DNA of 64,000 nt from Hansfordia pulvinata (taxonomy: Eukaryota; Ascomycota; Sordariomycetes; Xylariales): the NCBI GenBank assembly GCA_006538405.1, contig BJKQ01000005.1, positions 2,790,001-2,854,000 of the forward strand, given 5' to 3'. Made by a program: the position numbers and the translations under genes. Within the stretch, counting starts at the first letter, position 1; each line of letters opens with the position of its first letter. The notes under the pieces were generated by a model, which was given only the letters and a program-made list of their open reading frames with translations, searched no databases and was not told where the DNA came from. This document shows positions 33,101 to 43,742 of this stretch, in pieces.

Positions 33101-33324
33101 GCCATCATCTCCCCGCCAGCCTTGCTTGGAGCCTCCCGCCGCAAGCCTTTCGCGTCGCCTCTGGCTCTACAGAATGCTTGCGTCGACCTGAGCTACCTTG
33201 GCTCACATTACCTCCCTCAACCTGGGCGGCATCATCGGGCACAGGCCTCTGCCGATGATGACTTGATTAGTGTCTGCGAATCCTGAGCTGGATTATACCG
33301 TCTTCCAACCCACGCACCGGCAAA
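27101..33324. other. Gene-poor spacer of 6.2 kb
   Basis: No supported gene on either strand. Open frames (for example 29279-29875 plus, 31857-32465 minus) have no recognisable motifs or credible introns. The spacer has at least ten copies of the TACGAGTAC/GTACTCGTA motif and one CCTAAGGTACC. It ends in a CT-rich stretch (33050-33250), likely the promoter of the ABC transporter gene. Confidence 0.5.
27369..27404. repeat. Nested inverted repeat (stem-loop)
   Basis: CTCCACG (27369-27375) pairs with CGTGGAG (27398-27404), and inside it GGGG (27383-27386) pairs with CCCC (27393-27396) around a TTCAAG loop. It looks like an acceptor stem plus T-arm without the rest of a tRNA. No function can be assigned. 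Confidence 0.5.
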
Positions 33325-35918
33325 ATGGCGGTGCAGTCGACCTTGCGCCACGCGGCATCACAAGATGTCCTTACTGCTTTCATTGAACGATACACCACTT
33401 TGCTCAAGAATCGCTTCCGGAAAACCTCGCGCCGTGCCCGGATCATTGCCACCCTGGCCCTCGCTACGTCTATTATTCTCGGGGCTGAAGGTGGTAGAAG
33501 ATGGTGGAGGCGGCGGAGACAAGAGAAGGAACAAGGTCGCAAGCTTCTGAGAACTAACTCGTGGCTCTTCAACGATGACGGCTCGCGCACCATATACGTT
33601 CCATACAAGGACAGCACCTCGAAAGTCGTCATTCATCGGACCAAGCCGTTAACCTTTGAGGCCCATCGCCGTCTCTTTCTCAACCCACCCAAGGTGTCTG
33701 GCCTCGGCGACGGCACCGTTCCCTCTGCTCAGACCAAGCCAGGTCTAAATCTCGCCTTCCTGCACCAGTTCCTGAGTCTCATGAGCATCATGATCCCCGG
33801 TGGACCAGCAAAGAAGCAGGGCTCTTAGTGAGCCACGGCATATTCCTCATGCTGCGGACCTATCTTTCTCTGGTCGTTGCCAGGCTTGACGGCGAGATCG
33901 TCCGGGATCTCGTGGCTGGCAACGGGAAGCAATTCCTGTGGGGCATTTTCAAGGTGAGGAACCCTCTGTTGATGTGGAAGTGGGCCTTTGCTAACAATGA
34001 ACTGTACAGTGGTGTGGCCTTGGTGGATTTGCTTCATATACCAACTCCATGATCAAATTCCTCGAGTCGAAAGTATCGATCGCTTTCAGAACACGTCTGA
34101 CGCGCTATATACACGACCTTTATCTCAACGAGAACCTCAACTACTACAAACTGTCCAACTTGGACGGTGGCGTGGGACAGGGAGCCGACCAGTTCATCAC
34201 CCAAGATTTGACTTTGTTCTGTGCATCGGCCGCCAACCTGTACTCCTCGCTTGGCAAACCGTTTGTCGACATTTGCGTCTTCAACTATCAACTGTACCAA
34301 TCTCTTGGCCCCTTGGCCCTGACTGGGCTGCTGGGTAACTACTTCCTCACCGCCAGTATCCTCAGGCGCATGTCGCCCCCTTTCGGCAAGCTCAAAGCCG
34401 TTGAGGGCCGCAAAGAAGGTGACTTCAGGAGCCTGCATGCGCGCCTGATCGCCAATGCTGAAGAGGTTGCCTTCTACGGCGGTGCTGAGATGGAAAAGAC
34501 ATTCCTGAACAAGGAATTCAAGTCCTTGAAGAACTGGATGGAAGGCATCTACATGCTCAAGATCCGCTACAACATTCTAGAGGACTTCATCCTCAAGTAC
34601 AGCTGGAGCGCGTACGGCTATCTGCTCTCCTCGCTGCCCGTATTCCTGCCCGCTTGGGGCGGTGCGGGTGGCGCCGGCGAAACACCTGACGGTGGCGAAG
34701 CTGCGGGCCGCGAGCGGAATCGCATGAAAGACTTCATCACCAACAAGCGCTTGATGCTATCGCTCGCTGATGCTGGTGGCAGAATGATGTATTCCATCAA
34801 AGATCTGGCCGAGCTCGCTGGCTACACCAGCAGGGTGTATACCCTGATCGCGACGTTGCATCGCGTGCACGCAAACTCTTACGTCCCTAGACCCAGCGGC
34901 AACGAGCTGTACTCGTTGTCAGACGTGCAAGGCACCATCCAGAAGGGCTTCGACGGCGTCCGGCTGGAGCACGTGCCCATCGTGGCCCCCGCGTTGTGGC
35001 CACAAGGAGGAGATGAGCTGCTGGAGTCTCTCTCTCTGATTGTGCGTCGCGGTGAGCATCTGCTCATCTCCGGACCGAACGGGGCCGGCAAGACGGCTAT
35101 TTCCCGTGTTCTCGCTGGGTTGTGGCCCGTATACCGAGGCCTTGTGAGCCGTCCCAAGTCGATCGGCGAAGATGGGATCATGTTCCTCCCCAAAGACCAT
35201 ACCTCAGCGTCGGCACCTTGCGGGACCAAGTCATCTACCCCGACGGCGAGTTGGACATGCGCCTGAAGAGGAAGAGTGAGGATGACCTCAAGCGGGTTCT
35301 CGATGCCGCCCGCCTCGGCTACTTGCCGGACCGCGAAGGTGGGTGGGACACGAGGAAGGAGTGGAAAGACGTGCTGAGCGGCGGCGAAAAGCAACGCGTT
35401 GGCATTGCGCGTTTGCTGTACCACGAGCCACAGTACGCCATCATCGACGAGGGCACGAGCGCTGTGTCAAGCGACGTGGAAGGCTTGCTGTACGAAACGT
35501 GCAAAGAGCGCGGGATCAGTAAGTTTGAGCCGTCAAGCCCTTGGTACGCCCCTAGGCAGACAACTGACATGTCACTTTCCACCTTGCAGCACTGATTACG
35601 GTTTCCACTCGCGCATCGCTGAAGAAATACCACACTTTCAACCTCGTCCTCGGTCTGGGCGATGCTGCGGATGAATGGGAGTTTGAGCGCATCGGGACGG
35701 AACGAGAGAAGATGCAGGTTGAGCGTGAGCTGCAGGAGCTCCGTGAACGTCTTGAGAAGGTCGAGGAATGGAAGAAGAGGCGTGAGGAGATTGACCGCGA
35801 GCTGGCCCAGGTCTGGATCGGCGGCGCCGAGGATCCCCTTGAGCCCCCGCCATACGTCACCCCTGACGAGGAAATGCCCCGCGACAGCCTGGAAGAGGTC
35901 AAGCAGGGGGCCGCATGA
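33325..35918 (+). CDS. Peroxisomal ABC half-transporter (ABCD family, PXA1-like), two frame breaks
   Basis: Exons 33325-33953, 34010-35518 and 35590-35918 (introns 56 and 71 bp, in phase); expected 822 residues. After a basic N-terminal helix comes the ABCD membrane domain: [19 protein letters not shown], the EAA-like [11 protein letters not shown] and [13 protein letters not shown]. The nucleotide-binding domain has Walker A GPNGAGKT (about residue 565), signature [10 protein letters not shown] (about 666) and Walker [13 protein letters not shown] coiled-coil tail follows ([25 protein letters not shown], abridged as heptads). The arrangement matches fungal Pxa1, which with Pxa2 imports long-chain acyl-CoA into peroxisomes for beta-oxidation. 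The frame breaks at C4 33795-33798 (before [12 protein letters not shown]) and C4 35188-35191 (before [13 protein letters not shown]). One extra C at each restores the conserved sequence exactly. Confidence 0.9.
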
Positions 35919-36910
35919 TGTGCTGTTTGAGTGTATACCTCGCATACGCCACAGTGATTATGTTATGTCAACACGTCAATGACCGTGCGTTTTAAATGTG
36001 CAACGAACGAAATGAAACTCTTCAACACCTTGGCGGCCGGTTGTCTTGTGTGCGTGCTTCCGACACCGCTCGTCCACACCTTTTGCGTGTGCCAGAAGGA
36101 GGTATGCAGACAGACCTTTAGCAGGGCTGATGGCGGCCGGGCTGACCGAGTTGTGGTTCATCTCGACAACGTAACAGTGGTACTCATTCACAGTCGAAGG
36201 AGACAGCCACAGAAGGCTGTGCCACCAGCGAATAAACAAACGCCACTGACATCAGGACTGCATTCCCGCCAGTCTCCTCACAGTTTGAGGATCCAGACGG
36301 TAGGCCATGCCAGCTTTGATAACACAAAAGGGCGGAAGTCAAGGTGCTTCTGCCGATACTCGACAGATGATGCAGCAAACGCAGAGATGACTGGTGAGTC
36401 GGAGTGTGGTCGGGGAGACTGGCATCAGGTCTGCGACATACGGGAATAGGATCCCTGATTATACGATGATTTCGGTGCCCTACAATATGAGGCTGGAAAT
36501 GTGACACCCCTGGTTACCACGGAAGGGGTGAAGCCGCGTCATCGTCAAGACTCTGGTCCCTGCCTCCTCTTTGTCCCTGCCTCTAATAGACACCATCATC
36601 AGACCACTTGGTCGGTTCCCTGCATAGGCTGGTTGTGAGCAAAGTCAACTTCAAGAAAGATGTCCTCACCGCCTTCGCGGCAGGGTCTATTGCCCCCGTC
36701 TTTGTCCAAGCTCGCGATGGGGGCAAGCAAACAGAGCAGATGACACTCAGGTCTGATTGGCCCAACTTGGCTCAAGGATCGCCGTGTGCCTGCTAGACAG
36801 GGTGAAGACTTCGTCCTAGGCGTCATTCTGCTCCCGGACATGAATTCAGGGAGGAGCCCCTCGGCTCGAAGATTCTATAAGTAGCGCGTCGCGCGCGTCC
36901 CATCTCAGCC
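35919..36910. other. Intergenic
   Basis: 3' flank of the ABC transporter and probable promoter of the next locus. A TATAAGTA box-like sequence lies near 36877, about 35 bases before the ATG at 36911. No gene seen. Confidence 0.45.
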
Positions 36911-38132
36911 ATGAATCTTCTGCTTCTATCCTCGTTGCCGCAGAGGAGGCGCGTCAGCCTGTCTCATTTGCCCTGCTTCAGCTCCTTCGCGCAGAAGTCG
37001 AGCACATCCAGAGGTTACGCATCCCAACGTCGAGGTCCGTCACCACGGTCGCCAGTGCTCGCTCCCCTTCGTCGTGTCTCCGCTGCCACCCACTCCGGCG
37101 AGTTCCGGAGCGAATCAGAACACAAGGCGGGCCAGGTAAGTGTCTCCCATTGGACCGCCAGCGGCGTACCATACCACTGACCCGTGAAAGCATCTCACTC
37201 ATGCTGTCTCCCGCCCGAGGAGGCACCATCCGACGAGGAGGGACGGAAGGGACACAGAATGGTCCTCCCGCACAGTGAGTCACCCACAAGCCCTGGCTCT
37301 GCCACGATTTGCAACAGCAGTGTCTGACCTGGTACGCGTCTCAGACCAAGATTCGTGCGATAATGGGACCGACAGGGCCAGCGGGAGCGATACGGAGATC
37401 CTCAAAGCTCTCGGAAGAGCCCGGAGCAGATTCGAGGTCGCCACTGTCCCCTCCCCTCTTCACATCCCTTCTCCTCCGCCAGCAGGGCAGGAGGACGACA
37501 TTGCTGGGGGAATGCGGCCGAGACCAGCAAGTCCGCGACTGCCGCACGATGTGCCCGGAGCGGCACCTCGAGTAGCCTTACCAAAGCACTCCCAACCGAA
37601 CTCCAAGTCGTGCTCGATGCACCTGCACCATCGCCCCCCCCCCCCCCCCCCCCCCCACCACGTCTCGCGCCATTTCCGGGCGGCAGATCTGGACGAATAT
37701 GGAGATGGAGATGCCGCGTGAAGCGCGACGGCGAGGTACCCCCAAACCCCTCCACAACGGCGGATCGAGCGTCTGCTTGCGGACGATACTGCCTCGGTCA
37801 CCAACTCCGAGGAAGCCATGGCCGAGAACAGCATGGGCCTCTGCCCGACTCCCCCCGGGGCGTACCGCCCAGCCCATCTCGCTGGCGGACGATGCCCCCG
37901 CTCCCACCCGCCCGGGTGCCCCCCAACGGGTGAGGCCGAGGATCGCGATGCGAAGAAAGCTCAACATGCGGTTCAGCAGAAACCACATCTGCTCGGCGCG
38001 GTGGGCCTAGGGTGGCCGGATCGCTCGTCACAGACACGTCGAACCTATTCAGCATCGGCATGATCCTCGACTCTGGACGACGTACCTGAGGGATTACGTG
38101 AGCTAGCCGAACTCGAGGGCATGCTAAAATAA
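36911..38132 (+). CDS. Unrecognised low-complexity protein, heavily frame-broken
   Basis: Coding character is visible in successive frames rather than in one. An opening exon 36911-37135 (MNLLLLSSLPQRRR..., basic, Ser/Arg-rich, presequence-like) ends at a GTAAGT donor. A segment EAPSDEEGRKGHRMVLPH follows an acceptor near 37219. Then come DQDSCDNGTDRASGSDTEIL and a Pro-rich stretch up to a C23 run. After that come RVKRDGEVPPNPSTTADRA, RIERLLADDTASVTNSEEAM, AQPISLADDAPAPTRPG and finally LDDVPEGLRELAELEGMLK with TAA 38130-38132. Several joins are repaired by adding single bases to C/G runs (for example the CCCCCCGGGG at about 37851-37860). No family recognised; the protein would be largely disordered. 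A decayed pseudogene is the alternative. Confidence 0.4.
37634..37656. repeat. C23 homopolymer
   Basis: The longest C run in the window, encoding polyproline in whichever frame is used. Its true length is a likely source of frame error. Confidence 0.95.
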
Positions 38133-38540
38133 CGGGTGCACGTACTTGCCGCCGTACGGAAGGCGTTTTATCTCCCAACTCTACACGGCGACGGCAGAAT
38201 GTCGCCGCTTGCCACCGGGCCCGGAAAAACACACACGATGACACGCCGGGCTTGCGACGGCCCGCCTTCGACACCTCTGCCCCTAACGCGGGTGCCACCT
38301 CAACAACTTCCCCATGGGCGCGAGCCCCCGGACACACACCGACCCGTCGACATGTGAGCTCCCCTCGCGGGGCGCGCCGCCTTACTCCCACCGATTGGTT
38401 TAGGACTACATCACCTTATGGGACTGGGGTTCTCCGGTCCAAGGATTGTTAATAAGCTCTCGCGTGCTGCCGGTGGTTTTCGATCCGGGCCGGAGAGTGC
38501 ATTGCCAGTTCAAAGAGCCGCGGAGATGCCACTTTTATGC

Positions 38541-38550
38541 TATATAAAGA
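38541..38550 (+). promoter_or_regulatory. TATA-box-like sequence
   Basis: TATATAAAGA, 31 bases before the first coding-like segment of the next broken locus. It may be a promoter element or intronic chance. Confidence 0.3.
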
Positions 38551-38580
38551 AGAGGCCGGCGGAGACTGAATAGGTTCTAG

Positions 38581-39392
38581 GACGAATACGACCGCGAGCA
38601 GCAGAGGCTGTTAAGCGGGGATGTGCAGCTGTCCGCAGAAACGAGCTGGGAGGCACATGTCAACGTGGTGGGCCGAAGCTGCTCTGGTGGCGATGGCAAC
38701 GAGGTTTCCCGACCCACCACTGCTCGTCATCGAACTCGGGTTCAAACCAGGTAACCCTCATCCAACCCACCTAGAACACCAGGGGTGCTGGAGGATCGGG
38801 GCGTGTCTGGAGTCGATATCGCTGTGAGCGTCAGTAATCACAGGTCTGCTGAGACCGAGAACAGGATTGAGCCCGTGTATGACGGCGACGAACCCGCCGA
38901 CTCCGACGCGTTCCCAGAGCCCCTCGACGACGACGGGAGAGGCACCGACGCCGCAGCCAACAAGGGGGGCGACACCGCGGCAGCTGGCAGACCATGGCCA
39001 GCGGTGTCGTCCAGGAGCAGCACCCAACCCAAACATGAGCGTCCAACGACAGGAGTGGTTGAGCGACGTGGACTGGGAGGGGGAGCTGAAGAAGCTCCCG
39101 ATCGACCATTGAGCCTCCCGAGTGCTCGCGGGGCTGTTCTTGCGCGAAGCGAACGATCGAGCAAGTCGACAACAGCGGCGGTGCCCCCTCTGCAGATGAG
39201 GCCAGTGCGGCAGCTGAAGGGATCAGAGACGCTGAGGCAGACATCAAGAGCGGGCCCGGGTTTTATGAGACCGAGATACGGATCGGGCCAAAGAAGCGAC
39301 CCGACCCTTCAAAAACATGTAAAGTTGAATCACACACAAAAAAACGAGGAAAATACAAAAGTAGTCGACAAAACGTCTGCCCTCACATGTGA
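38581..39392 (+). CDS. Unrecognised acidic low-complexity protein, frame-broken (may continue the preceding locus)
   Basis: Segment 38581-38750 (DEYDREQQRLLSGDVQLSAE...) follows a TCTAG acceptor and ends at GTAACC. A 93-bp intron leads in correct phase to 38844 (SAETENRIEPVYDGDEPADS...), an Asp/Glu/Gly-rich disordered stretch. After about 39085 the coding-like frame moves by -1: PPECSRGCSCAKRTIEQVDN, then ADIKSGPGFYETEIRIGPKK, ending at TGA 39390-39392. One missing base between 39085 and 39110 would explain the move. There is no good ATG, so this may be the 3' half of the 36.9 kb gene across further introns. No family recognised. Confidence 0.35.
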
Positions 39393-39892
39393 CATGAGGT
39401 AACGATCAATCAGTGGCAGACGCTGCATGGTGATACCTCTCTCGCGGTCAAGGCTTTAAGCTTGTTCTATCGGTTTTCGGACGCATAGATCAGTCATGTC
39501 ATGTGGCGTTGTGGCAGTGTTGGGGCTTTCAGTTCGGCAGTTCGGCGCCCCATGTTCCAAGAGGCTGAGAGGCGTCTCAAGGACGTGACAAAGGGACGAC
39601 ATGCATTAAGCATAGACCAAGAGGCGGCCGTGGGCCACGCGTAGAGCTCATTTGACCAGTAGCAGTGGGCTTGATTGAGCATCTATCAAGTCATCTCAAA
39701 AGAGATGGACAGTGTGCGATCCAAATGATCGCGGCTATGAAGCGTTGCATGTATCATGTGTACCAACAGACTATTTTCACAATCCTGGAGACCGTCTCGG
39801 AGCCCTACAGGCCACCGATTTTGAGATGGGTCGTGTCGTCTGCCTCCTTGACATTGACCTTCATGTGTCCACCTCCCCAGTGTCGAGTCAAC
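39393..39892. other. Intergenic, convergent 3' flanks
   Basis: No gene seen; A-rich start then ordinary sequence. Confidence 0.5.
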
Positions 39893-40659
39893 TTAGTCGA
39901 GATCAAGAAGGTGGTCATTGTGACGCTGTGGTAGCTTCTGAGGTACGAAGACTCCAGCTCTGACGCCAGTATCAACGGTTTCGGGATCGATGCTCGCTTT
40001 TCCATCAGTCCAAACAAGAGTCACGTCGGTCTCCTCAATACGAGGAGGCTTGCCGACGAGGTAAGGCTGGAGCATTTCCAAAGCCTGCCACAGCCAGGCT
40101 CGCTTGCCTTTGAGCGGGTCAGTATAACCAGCCAGGGACAGGGTGCACAGTGCCAGACGGAGCTTACCGCGGCCGTTGACAAGGCAGTATCGAGTGACAC
40201 CGGATTCCTCGAGCCGGTCAAGCCAAGCGGCAACAGAGTGCGACTCCGTGACATCGGACTTGTAAGAGAAGGCATAGCCGAGGATGCGAGGCCAGCCGTC
40301 CTCTGCGGGGTTGTTGATGACAAAGATGGACGGAGCGGGGCGACAAACGACGATGGCGTTCCCCTCCCTATCAACAGGTCGGAGTTCGATGGTGACGGTC
40401 ATGCAGGCGTCGGTCTCGAGGACGATGATCCAATCGTTGCGCTTGTCGGCGTAGTCGGTCATGTCGCGGTTGGGCTCCAGCTCTCGGGCAGCGATCCAGC
40501 ATGAGACGACGAGGCTTTTCTTGAAGGTTGACCAGGGGGGAAGGACTCGGTGTCCGTGAGAGCTTTGGTGACAAAGATCGAAGGGACGGGGTTGGAGGCA
40601 GCGCCGAGAGCAAGCAGCTCCGACGCGTCGTATCGAAGTCGCTTTTCCATGCTGTGCAT
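39893..40659 (-). CDS. Unrecognised protein of about 235 residues, frame broken at a C run
   Basis: Exons 40659-40168 and 40107-39893; the 60-bp intron has GTAAGC, a CTGAC branch site and CAAAG, and restores Gly across the junction. The start is MHSMEKRLRYDASELL (a second Met is three codons in). The frame up to TDTESFPP stops, and the frame that continues WSTFKKSLVVSCWIAAREL is -1 to it. One more C in the coding-strand C6 run (G6 on plus, 40535-40540) joins them. The body has NDWIIVLETDACMTVTIEL, two similar short blocks (NPVPSIFVTKALTD and APSIFVINNPAED) and a Trp-containing region GKRAWLWQALEMLQPYL. No signal peptide or membrane helix. The opening RYDASELLAL is reminiscent of short binding peptides at the start of some translation-associated proteins, but no family can be named. 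Confidence 0.6.
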
Positions 40660-41384
40660 GATGCTGTACTTTATTGGTCTAAAGAGAGCTTGAGGTAGCA
40701 TGTGTGGCGCTGGGAAGTCTTAAGGATGGGGGTGGAGGAAAGACAGAACAAGAAGACCTTGTGATGTGTCAGACTGTTCAGGCTGCTCTTTTGTAACCAG
40801 AGTCTGGCTGTGTATGGGGGTGAAGTCTGCGCAGGTTGACACCGACAAAAACAAAAGCAGCAGACAGAATGGTTGCATGGCAACAGAGGGAAAACACCAC
40901 CTACACAGACCAGGTGAAGGACCTTAAGCACAAGGTATCAGTGACAGGAGGGAGGATGGGCTGCTAAGAGGACATTTTGTGGTTTAGAGGGGGCGCAGCT
41001 AAGCATTCACTGTTCAGGTTCAAGATGGAAAGGTCTGGATTTGGGAGGGGGGGTTGCACTTGCCAGCAACTAAGGACAGCAGCTGCTTGCTCCTGCCTCT
41101 TCTCCAGCCAGCAGCAACAGATGAATGGAAATGATGAATGGGGCAGAAGCAAAATACATAGGTACAATGTAGGTTTACTCCCCCCTTTCACTTGACAACT
41201 GGAACCTACCACCTACGTACCCATCCTTTGACATCGCTCTGGAGACCAAAATACTGCCCAGCAGGTAAGGTATTGCCTCGTCACACTGTCCACTTGCGAT
41301 CACGACAGTTCTTCCTCCTGAATTGTTATATTTGAGCATCTTCTTCGTTGTCCGAAGCCTGCTGACAACTCGCAGCTGACAGGC
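40660..41384. other. Intergenic between two minus-strand genes
   Basis: Promoter of the unrecognised 39.9-40.7 kb gene and 3' flank of the secreted-protein gene. A CACCTACGTACC segment lies near 41210. No gene. Confidence 0.5.
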
Positions 41385-42824
41385 TCAGCTCAACTGCATA
41401 CACGCAAACGACATGGTCTGCGTCGTCGTCTTCGAACCCCCGTACGCCACAGGCGTGTCGAGTTGCCAGTCCATGCTCACGTACGGCCAGCACACCCGCC
41501 CCTCGCCCATCGTCACCATGTCGCCTGCCACGAACGTGTCCATCGCTTTGACCGGCTCTCCGACCTTGGCTCCGTTGGTCACCAGCTGGAAGTAGGACCC
41601 CGTGAACGGTCCCTGGCAGCCCATGGCGATAAAGTCGCACTGCGGCTGCGCAATCTCCTCCCACGCGACCAGCACGCTCTCGCCGTCAAACGCCGCCACA
41701 TGCGCGTTGGAGCAGTCGGCCGTTCCCGTCGTCACCCAGTTGACTTGCCCGTCGCCGGCCGCCCCAACCTCGGACGACGCCTGCTCTCCCACCAGCGTGT
41801 ACTTGTCCGAGAACTGGGCGATCGCCACGTTGCGGCCGTTGGTCCGGTTGACCGCCGTCGTGAACCCGGCGCCCATCCATTCGTTCTCTCCCAGGTCCTT
41901 GGCGCCTCTCGACACCCACGCCAGCACGTAGGCGTCCGAGCCCACCAACCGCGCCACGCCGCTGTACGACCCCGACATACCCCCCAGCGACTCGCCGCCC
42001 GCCCCGTTGGTCGTGTTCTCGTTCGAGACCTTGACCCCGTTCATCGTCTGCGTCTTGGTGTTGAGCCAGATGGCCCCCTGGTCCTCTGCGCACACGCTCA
42101 TGAACGGGGCCGCGTCTGCTGCCTCAAAGGCAATGCCTGTGTTGTGGCTGCAGCCCCAGCTGCTGCTCGCGCCTGCGATCTCCTGGATCTTGCCGCCGGT
42201 GCCGACGTACTGGATCGAGTCGCCAAAGTGGCCGGCGGCGTCCCCCGTGTAGTCGGTCACCACGAAGTAGGCTCCATACAGTCCCGCAGTTTCCGAGAAG
42301 ACGAGGTCACCGTTGATGTCCGGGGTCGCCGAAAGCCCCGCGTCAGCATGCACGCCAGGTCCGCCCAAGAACGTCTTCCATGTTTGCTCGCCATTGGTGT
42401 AGCGGTACAGCACGGGCACGGGCGAGTTGTCTGCAGGCGCATCGCTGGTTCCGGAAGGGAGGGCCTCGTTGGTCAGCAGAGCGAACCCGTCGTTGTGGGC
42501 TACCAGCCCCCCGGCCTCTTTGCCGCCTGCGATGGTGACGGCGGTTCCGGTGGAATTGAACGTTGCCGGGTCGACTTGCTGAACGTGTACGTCCGTCTCG
42601 CTGCTGTCCAAGTAGGCCAGGTAGGCGGTCTTGCCATCGGGCGACACGGCGAAGGGAGTGCGACGATGGTGTGGCAGGCCGGTCCAGTATGCCTCCTTGA
42701 CTGGATTGAATGCAAAGTCGAGGGCCAAAGCCTCGGAATGCTTGGTGAGTGAGTTCTCCGAGAGGCCCGCCGCCAGAGTAGTTGGGAAGGCGCTGGCCAG
42801 CAGCGCAAGTGAAGGGAATATCAT
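41385..42824 (-). CDS. Secreted 479-residue protein, probable beta-propeller, function unknown
   Basis: Uninterrupted single exon. The N-terminus is a signal peptide (MIFPSLALLASAFPTTLAAG). The mature part is Gly/Thr/Ser-rich with repeated beta-strand-like blocks. Aromatic-Asp-Gly patterns include FAVSPDGKTAYLAYLD, VLYRYTNGEQTWKTF, TPDINGDLVFSETAGLYG and HVAAFDGESVLVAWEE, suggesting blades of a propeller. Six or more Cys (WGCSHN, SVCAED, ADCSNAH, PQCDF, GCQGPF, RVCWPY, FACMQ) could form disulfides. N-glycosylation sequons (NSTG, NTTN, NRTN) support passage through the secretory pathway. No catalytic motif recognised. A long open frame on the plus strand (41463-42752) is its antisense shadow. 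Confidence 0.8.
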   Translation of the reverse strand: MIFPSLALLASAFPTTLAAGLSENSLTKHSEALALDFAFNPVKEAYWTGLPHHRRTPFAVSPDGKTAYLAYLDSSETDVHVQQVDPATFNSTGTAVTIAGGKEAGGLVAHNDGFALLTNEALPSGTSDAPADNSPVPVLYRYTNGEQTWKTFLGGPGVHADAGLSATPDINGDLVFSETAGLYGAYFVVTDYTGDAAGHFGDSIQYVGTGGKIQEIAGASSSWGCSHNTGIAFEAADAAPFMSVCAEDQGAIWLNTKTQTMNGVKVSNENTTNGAGGESLGGMSGSYSGVARLVGSDAYVLAWVSRGAKDLGENEWMGAGFTTAVNRTNGRNVAIAQFSDKYTLVGEQASSEVGAAGDGQVNWVTTGTADCSNAHVAAFDGESVLVAWEEIAQPQCDFIAMGCQGPFTGSYFQLVTNGAKVGEPVKAMDTFVAGDMVTMGEGRVCWPYVSMDWQLDTPVAYGGSKTTTQTMSFACMQLS

Positions 42825-43723
42825 GATAGCGGATAAAGAATCACCAGCTTCAACTCACTCGACTCAGTCGAGCAACAAAAAAAGAGTGTGTTGTGTAGAG
42901 AGAGAAAAGAGGACGAAGGAAACTCGCATGTCTCTAGGCTGTATACATTGCTCCAACGAGAGAAAATTCACGACATACTATCAGCTCCGGGGGGTTATAA
43001 AGAAAGCTCTTGCACGGTGCCGACGCCGTTTTTTACGTAGCATCGCCGTTGTCGTCGCCGGCGTCTTCAACATGGGTCTTCATCTCAAACCCTGATGGCA
43101 TGATTGCGGGAAGCTACGCGCAGCCTGAACGCGCCAATGAAACGGCCTCCCCGGTCGGGACTCTCTACTCGGCGGCCATCTGCCGGGCCTTATCCGAGAT
43201 TACGGACTTCGATATCGAGCCCGTTCTGGCGCGGGGACCAGGGCCCCCTTGCTCCGGGCGGCCCCGGCGGAAACCAGCGCGGCGTCGTTTCACAAAACAC
43301 TGGCGAATAGATGGCGGGCGCCTCATACCGTTCCCTGGGATGTCTGATTCCCCGGCTTGGCTCTTTTCCAGATTGACGAGACCAATCTCAGACGGACTCT
43401 GATCGTCCGAACTTACGTTGGGGGAATCACGACGACAAGTTGGGCCGGACTCAGGAGGTGGCGTCTGTCTACGAGTACTGAGCCTCTCCTGCTTGCACAC
43501 AGATGTCCGCCGGGGGCGAGGCCGTCTCCGATATGGTACAAGAGCACCGCCTTGCGACCTGAGTAACTCGTACCGCCGCCTTCAACACTTGCTTACGAGT
43601 GAGTACCTTAACTCGAACGTGGATATCTGTCACCGCTTCAGGCCACCGGATAGTCCGTACAGTGTCGGAGGGCAGCGGGCCAGGTCCCGTCACCGGTAAC
43701 AGGAGGCGGCCTGGCCCGCGGGT

Positions 43724-43742
43724 GGGGGGGGGGGGGGGGGGG
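43724..43742. repeat. G19 homopolymer
   Basis: Nineteen consecutive G in non-coding DNA. Confidence 0.95.

Noticed and set aside
39035..39112. Short plus-strand frame MSVQRQEWLSDVDWEGEL...
   Set aside because: Protein-like, but it would need a shift of the opposite sign to join its neighbours; the -1 model links the flanking frames more simply. Left as an alternative.
41463..42752. A 429-codon plus-strand open frame
   Set aside because: Antisense shadow of the secreted 479-residue protein; Arg/His/Pro-rich composition without recognisable content.
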